Part shown: piece by piece, positions 57,180 to 64,000 of the stretch
Position numbering within the stretch: the stretch's first letter is position 1
Layout: each line of letters opens with the position of its first letter
DNA from: Nautilus pompilius
Taxonomy: Eukaryota; Mollusca; Cephalopoda; Nautilida; Nautilidae
DNA: 64,000 nt
Direction of reading: 5' to 3'
Assembly (NCBI GenBank): GCA_018389105.1
Contig: JACATO010000031.1
Coordinates: forward strand, 372,001-436,000
Program-made: the position numbers and the translations under genes
Notes under the pieces: generated by a model
Seen by the model: the letters and a program-made list of their open reading frames with translations, nothing else
Told to the model about the DNA's origin: nothing
The model's database searches: none

Positions 57180-58080
57180 TCTGACTTTTGGATATTGGAG
57201 CTCCTCCAGCTTCCATTATGGTACTGCGAATTGAATAAAAATTAACTCATCTTATTGATGGAAAATGGCATTAAATCCTAAATAGAAGAAGTTGGAGCTA
57301 TAAACACACAATTTATAGAATGAAATCACCTGGCTCAGCCATGAATTTAGAAAATCCATGAAACAGGAAGATAGGTCACTGGTTCAAAAGTCTTGAAAAA
57401 CCCTTTTCACAACCAATTGCTAACCACAATTCCTTGGCAGCATTTAATATCTCAACCTCTAGCAACAAAAGACAGCCAAGAGAAGTTGGATAGATTGGTT
57501 GCATAGTAGCTATTTGTGGTTACAATAAAAGGCAACTTAGCAACCTAACTGTGCTAAACAACATCAGAGCTATACTTTGGAGCAATACTGAAATATTATG
57601 GTCAAATGAAAGGCTTGAAATACATTTCTAATTGATGATAGTCATACTTTTCTCTGATCTTCTAATATAAGGAAAGCTGCTCTTGGCCTAAGATTAAGTA
57701 AGGTAGTGAAAATGTGAAAGCATATGGTTGTTTATAGTTATGTAGCTGGAGACCTGATGAAAATTGATAGAATTCTCACAAAAAAAAAAAAGATATGGCA
57801 ATATTCTACAATGCCAAGAAGCTCTATCGGAGCATTGTTTGATAGGTGATAGTTTTACTGTAGAGAGATAATGAACTTAAGCATACTCAAAGCTCAATAT
57901 TCAATACATTGCTAGAAAAGAATTAGGACTTATAAAACTATAGTTTGGTCCCACCTCAATATCCAGATCTGAACACCATTGAAGTTGCGTGGGACAAACT
58001 AGATTGAAGAGTCAAGTAAAAAGGGATTACTTGCAAAAGGATTGGCAGTTAATTACAAGGAAATAATTTGAAAATTTAGT
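57180..58080 (+). mobile_element. Tc1/mariner relic downstream of the gene
   Basis: The clear part is PPQYPDLNTIEVAWDKLD near 57950-58005, matching the third catalytic block PPQSPDLNPIEVAWDxLxRRVK, with RVK following a stop. Upstream frames are too decayed to align by eye, so the left limit is a guess. Confidence 0.58.
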
Positions 58081-61000
58081 GGACAAAATGGCCAAAATAG
58101 ATGCATGGGGTGACTATTCTGATGGGAAAATCTTGAAGTAATAACAATGTCACAATTAACGTTTTATACATTCTGATACATGCTTCGTTCAATTTTTCAT
58201 AGTTTTTTATGGAATGATGTATTTCCATTAACAATACGGTTTTGAAAAGGCAGATAATTTTTTTTTGCATGGTGAGCTTGTAATTTTGAAAGCCATATTA
58301 TAAACAAAAACACCATTTATCTTTAACCAAACAGATTTCCAAATCAAAAACACCCTGGAAAAAGATTTGATAAGGCTGAACTTCATATACAAGGAACAAA
58401 AAAAGAAATATGATGCAAATTTAGAAAGAAAAAAAAATTAAATATATTGACAATTTCTGATCACCAAGATTTTTAAATAGCGAAAGAATCAATCATTTTA
58501 AATTTCAACTCATTGGAAATTCTGGAAAAAATTCTTATTATGTTTAAAGAAAATTGATGACAAAGGTGGTTAAAGCGACATGATTAAGAAAGTCAAATGC
58601 TCATTCCCAATAATCGTGCAGTGCAATTCTTTTTGTATTTTGGAACACAGGACTGACAGCCTACAAAATATGCTCATCATGCTACCAGTCAAATGATTGA
58701 AGTCTTCTTTCTTAAATGGAAACATAAACTCAATTGTACATATTTGAGGTAATGAAACAATTTGTTTATTGAATTGTATTGTATGAAATTAAATAAGGAA
58801 TGACTGCAATAATTAAACATTTTGTCATACAATATGTACAGTGGATTCTGTAAAGAGATCTTATGGGTGCATACTTAAAATATAGAATTTGATTAAACTA
58901 TTTGACTAGAAACAGCAATCATTCCAGTGTGTTTGTTTTAAAAAAGGAAACATCAGCATATCCAGGAAATATAGGTTTTCCTTCCTTACCTCTAAAACAA
59001 AATTTATATTAGACTGTTGTAATTTCAGCCACTGTAGAAATCCATCTGCTAGTTCATTAGAAGAAAAAATTCAAAAGAGGATTCTATGCAATGGCCAACT
59101 CCCATGTCTATATTGTAGATCTAATGGTACTTTTATTTTGCTTGTATTAAATGTATCAGAGCATAAAGATTAAAGATTGACACTCATTCAACCATATGTG
59201 ACATGTCCAGCTAGGCTAGGTTTGCTACTGACCTTCCGTTGAAAATTATATAATTTCTGTCACTTTAGCATAATAAACTAAGCACAAGTCTTTCTAATAT
59301 GCATGTCCATAATTGTAAACTTTTTAAATAGCTTATTGTTGTAAGCAAATAGCACTAAAATAAGCAGCATTCAAATATGTAGCTACAGAAATAATTTCTT
59401 CAAACAATGTAAGAATTTCCAATAATAAATAAAAAATCTAGAACAGTTCTCCTGTTTCAGTTTTACCCATTACTAAGAAGCCACCATGGGATAAGCAGTA
59501 ACTCTCTCTCTCTCTCATTTAAAAAAAAAAACCAAAAAATGTTCTTTCAGGTATCTGACTTTCTAATATTGACCGTCCCCAGGTCCCATTAGGGTTGGAT
59601 TACAGGTTTTTTTTTACTGTATATTTTTTTTTGGATGAAGCTTTGGTCAGATTATTTGTCCAGCTGTGATCTATGAACAAAACAACAGAATCTGGTAGGA
59701 ATTGACAATATGTCAACTTTCAATTTAGTTGGAACTACAACAAACTCATGGCAGTCTATCTGATGTTCAGCTTGTATTTTACGTAACTCATTAACTGTCT
59801 CATTTCTAAAGATTTATTGTGTGTTATAGCTGAAAAAAAAGCATGTGATATATTGTGAGAAATACTAGTATTTTAATGTATGTATGGTACTGTGTAATAA
59901 TGAGCCGTCTCAATATATTTAATATTTTTCTTAAGCTCTCAGAAATAAATCCAGTTTTCAATAAATAAAGGTAAAATTCTGCAAAATGCAGTTAAAATAT
60001 CAATATATAATAATGAAATGGTAGCTGGACACTGCACAGCAGGAGTATACAGACTAAAACAGAATTTTTTTTAAAAAAACATTACAATTTTTATTGTTAA
60101 AATGGTTGCCTTTTTGTATGTATATTGTATGTATTTTTATATCTTTGTGAACCATCATGTAAGTGAAACTAGCCACCATTCTACATTTTTATAAAAGTAT
60201 GAATGATTGACTATTTAATTATTGCTTTTTGAAGCTTAAATTCATATTATACAAAAATGGAAAGGAGGCATTATATGTATGTATGTTGGCTTTATTTATA
60301 TATTTTTATAACGATAAGGAATAAACAATTTTTTGTAAAAGTAACAGGTAAAATGAAATATTGTATGTATTCATTTCACTGTAATACTCTATATGATGGA
60401 TTGTTTACCCTGAGACTTTAAATTTGTTCATTTATTTTAATTTACTGTTATTGGAGATGAATTGGTTTGTTTTTGTTTTTAAATTCAAGGATCATAAAAA
60501 TAAAACAAAATTATGAATCTGTGTTTTACAAGGGAAAGAGTTATAATTTGTTTCCGTTAAGGATGGAAACTGTAAGGTTAAGATGTGGATAATTAATGCA
60601 GGATTTTTTTAGAATTTTAATTGAGCTTTCTTAAGAATTGTATCTTATTTTTGTTTAGTTAAATGGATTAGCTGGCTACTGTGAAAGTACGGATAGCAAT
60701 TGTATTATATTCTTCTTCCGTTTGGAGTGATGGTCAGTAAGTCATTAGTCTAGCAGGTGTTTTCTGTTGAACTTTTCTGGTAATCCTAGCCCATATATCT
60801 CTTTCTCCTGTATTTAGTCAGATAAAATCCCGTGAAAACCATTCAATATATTGTATACTGTTCATGAATGGAATTGCATTGTAGCTCATGAAATAACGAC
60901 TCAGTTTACCTGGTCTAGTTTCCTTTGCCTTGCACACTTGTTAACTTAAGTTTTGCAATTATCTAAATTATATACTTGGATTGCTTTTAACCATGTAGAA

Positions 61001-64000
61001 TATCCAAACAATTAAACCATCAGATTTATTAACTTTCAGTATTAAACCTGATAGTTTTTTTAAATACCTAAAGATTTCTGAATGTGAGCAAAATTTATTT
61101 GCTGTGTTCTTATAATACTAGAGAACCAAACTACACCAGCTGTGTATGATGGCAAGGACAGCGCAGAATTTCAAATATGGGATCACAAAAATATTTTTCT
61201 TATTTGGACTGCAAAGTTGCTTATTAGAATGTATTTTTTACTGCATATTTCTGCTTGGCTTTACCCTTGGTATAAGAACTTCTATTTTACTCCTTTTTGA
61301 AAACCTGATGTTTTGATTATGTCCTTTCTTCATAACTACAAGAGACAGTTTGCATTGATTGCTTAATTTAAAAACTTGGAGGATTCTTCTAGGATTTTTC
61401 TATAGAAATCAAATCAATTTATTTCTGCTAATAAAAATAGTGTTCTGTTGTTAATAAATGGAAAATAAGAAAACTCACATAGTCCTTTTAGAGTGTGTGT
61501 GTGATAAATTTGCTCAAATTGAAGAAAAATATATATATAATTTTAATTAACATTTGTATTGTAATTGTTTTTTTGACTATTTCTTTTTAAATAAAGTTTT
61601 CATTATATACAGGATCAGAAATGTTTAGCCTTTTAAAGATGGTGAGGGAAGGTGATCAAATTGAGTATAAAACACGCAGGCAGTCTGACCAACCCCTGCC
61701 AGTGCCTGGTGTTGATGGTCTGATAAAAAGGTTTTAATTGAATTTAATGTCGAATAATGATGGATCAAAAGGTGGAAAATCAATGCAGCCAGAAGAGATG
61801 AACAGTTTAGCATTCAGCACATATATCTCAATAATCTTTTGATCTGACCAGGCTCTCAATCAAAGGGTAGAGAATTCTTAATATGGTTATTTTGAAACAT
61901 CAGCATATTTATAATTAAATCTATTAAATACAGTGACACTGAATTAAGCCATAACTGTCTTGAGAATTTAATTTCTAAGCAACAAAGAATAACATCAATA
62001 TGTTTGTTTATGATAAGATGGCGTGCATGTTTTTTACTTAGATCGGGGTTCTCTCCCTTACACCACCACCACTAATGTAGAGTAATTTTTATTCACCTTT
62101 CTCATTACCATATATTAACATACATACATACATTAGGCTTTCTGGAAGATTCTGTCAGATAAGCCAATTTCATTACCTAAACATCTGAATGGATTTAGGA
62201 TTTATTTAACAAACTAATGAGAAAGAGTCTTTACAGCTCAATATTTTGTAAACATTAAAATGGACTTTTTATATAACCTTGATAGCTATATTTAGTTAAA
62301 AATTAGATTTCTTTATTCTCAATGTTATTGATGTCATAAAATCAAACTACAAATTTTCAGTAATATAGGTTTTATGCAACAGTAGTGTATACATTGGCAA
62401 CAAAATGAATATAATAGTATCTAAAAGTAATGAGTAAAATTTAAAATATGAAAAATACTGTTGAATTAAATGTATTAAGCTGTAGGAGGGGATGTAAGAA
62501 TCGTTAATCGCTACTCTTCATTATCAGCCAACGTTGAGACTATCTGGCTGGGTATCTCAGATAATTTATCATTTACATTACACACTGCAGTTATATATAA
62601 GGAAGCCACATGATAAACACATCCAGATTGTGTTTATTACATGAACAAGCAAAACTGAAATTTGACTCTCATATTTCGATTCTGCAACATTTTTCAATCA
62701 GATCTATCTAAATAGTATTTGATCAGCTAAATGTTATACTTCCAGTCCTTGCTTTAGTAGATAATTAGTAAAGTAGAGAGTTCAATACCAATCTCTACCT
62801 ATACTGGCGGTTATATTTCTAAAATAAACCATCACAAAATTAGCATTGCCATAAACACTCTTATGACCTGATAATTCTTTAAGCTTATTCTTGTAGTAAG
62901 TGATAACAGTAAAACACTACCTGCTTCATAAAATAATTAATGCTTGTTTTTCTTAATTGATGATTGGTAGAAAATATCTGGTGTTTTAACTTCCAATACA
63001 TTTTTATTGATTTTATCATAACCTTAATGTAAAAAAATTTGAACTTGTAATATAAACAAACAAATTGCAATTTTTTTCTAAATTCTATTTTTTTAATTTT
63101 TAGCAAAACTTTTAAAGTGATTGCATGAAGTTTTTAGATTTTAATGATATAATTTAACTTGAGATGAACTTCTACATACAACTTCTAATGATAACAACAA
63201 TAAAGACATTGTTAAACAATTTTGGCATGACAGTATCAGGTTTTTTAGACATTACCCTTTGTTGATATTGCCTCATACATTGAACATTAATGTCCTTTCA
63301 CCAAAAAGGAAGAATCTTCTAATATTGTAATGCTAATCTGTATGATATATTTTATAAATTAGTTTGTTATTTCTTATATCCACTGGATGGATTTTAAGAG
63401 AATCACAATTTTTTCAACAAAGTAGTCATATGAACAATGAAATCTTGTAGTTTTCAAATTATTACTTTCACGTAATAATAATAATAAAATTGTGCTGAAA
63501 GAAATTTGTCTAAATATTAACTACACTGGCTTTTTTCTATATTCTTCAGGCATTCATTATAATCATGTATCAAACTTTCCATATTTTTAATTGTGCTGAC
63601 TTAATTGTTGTAGCGGAATGTTGTTTTCTTGAGTAGTTAAGGTATGTCTTGCTTGCTCAGGTAATTGTGCAATCCATTGCTAGCACCATGACTACAAACT
63701 CCACACACAAGAGTGGGAACTCACAGTTAACCAGAACCTATTCATATATAATGTCTGCAAAGTGAATAACTTCACATTATCCTATGCAAATTACTTTATC
63801 AGCCTTGTTTTTTTTTATGTGAAAAGTTAGATAATTTTGTCTCTTTAGATAATACTCTTAATCATAAAACAAGACACTAACCCTGACCCAGGAAGCTATG
63901 TATTTACATTTAAGAACTTTTTCATACCTGTGTTTGAAGCATCTTCCAAGGATTACAACTAAATTATTAGAAACAATATCTTTTTTTCAGCTACAAAAGT
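58081..64000. other. Intergenic or long 3' UTR, no gene seen
   Basis: AT-rich throughout. A TC run lies near 59500. Many short ORFs of 60-75 codons lack domains. Several AATAAA words between 59940 and 61600 fit a long 3' UTR, but this cannot be shown from sequence. No transposon protein or RNA gene was recognised. Confidence 0.5.

Noticed and set aside
58081-64000. Third gene at the right end
   Set aside because: Only short ORFs in AT-rich sequence, no exon chain with matching phases could be built on either strand.

Overview
This window is animal nuclear DNA: strongly AT-rich, with short exons, long introns, canonical GT-AG splice sites and many decayed transposons. A six-cysteine Shisa/CX-type membrane protein, TTAGGG-like telomere words and a mix of Tc1, hAT, Tigger and LINE relics fit a lophotrochozoan such as a mollusc. 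That placement is inference; nothing here fixes the species.

Two host genes lie head to head. On the minus strand, twelve coding exons between 24717 and 39 encode a coiled-coil protein that resembles FLACC1 (ALS2CR12), a sperm-flagellum protein. Its first 376 residues are in the window and the C-terminus runs off the left edge. On the plus strand, nine exons between 34338 and 56617 encode a complete 316-residue protein: signal peptide, Ser/Arg-rich stretch, six-cysteine module, one membrane helix and a Pro/Tyr-rich tail with two PPxY motifs. The likely shared promoter (about 33.7-34.3 kb) has a perfect YY1-type motif facing the minus-strand gene.

The rest is mostly fossil elements in introns. 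Intron 10 of the FLACC1-like gene holds a Tigger/pogo relic (5436-11334) split by a Ty3/gypsy LTR element (6543-10986). Intron 5 holds a CR1/L2-like LINE relic. The stretch upstream of the first coding exon holds an hAT element with target-site duplication (25869-28139), a Tc1 piece, a relic of an unnamed repeat-associated protein family and a second hAT half. Introns of the plus-strand gene hold several Tc1/mariner relics, one of them with both inverted repeats (54939-56370), and a Tigger-type MITE (52961-53438).

The most unusual structure is a minisatellite (34389-35575) that starts at the exon 1/intron 1 junction of the Shisa/CX-like gene. It repeats that junction about 24 times, so 25 near-identical 5' splice-site motifs stand in a row. 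A second small tandem array ends at the acceptor of exon 5 of the same gene and carries an octamer (ATTTGCAT) in each unit. No gene is seen right of 56617 except a Tc1 relic, and no RNA gene or CRISPR array was recognised.
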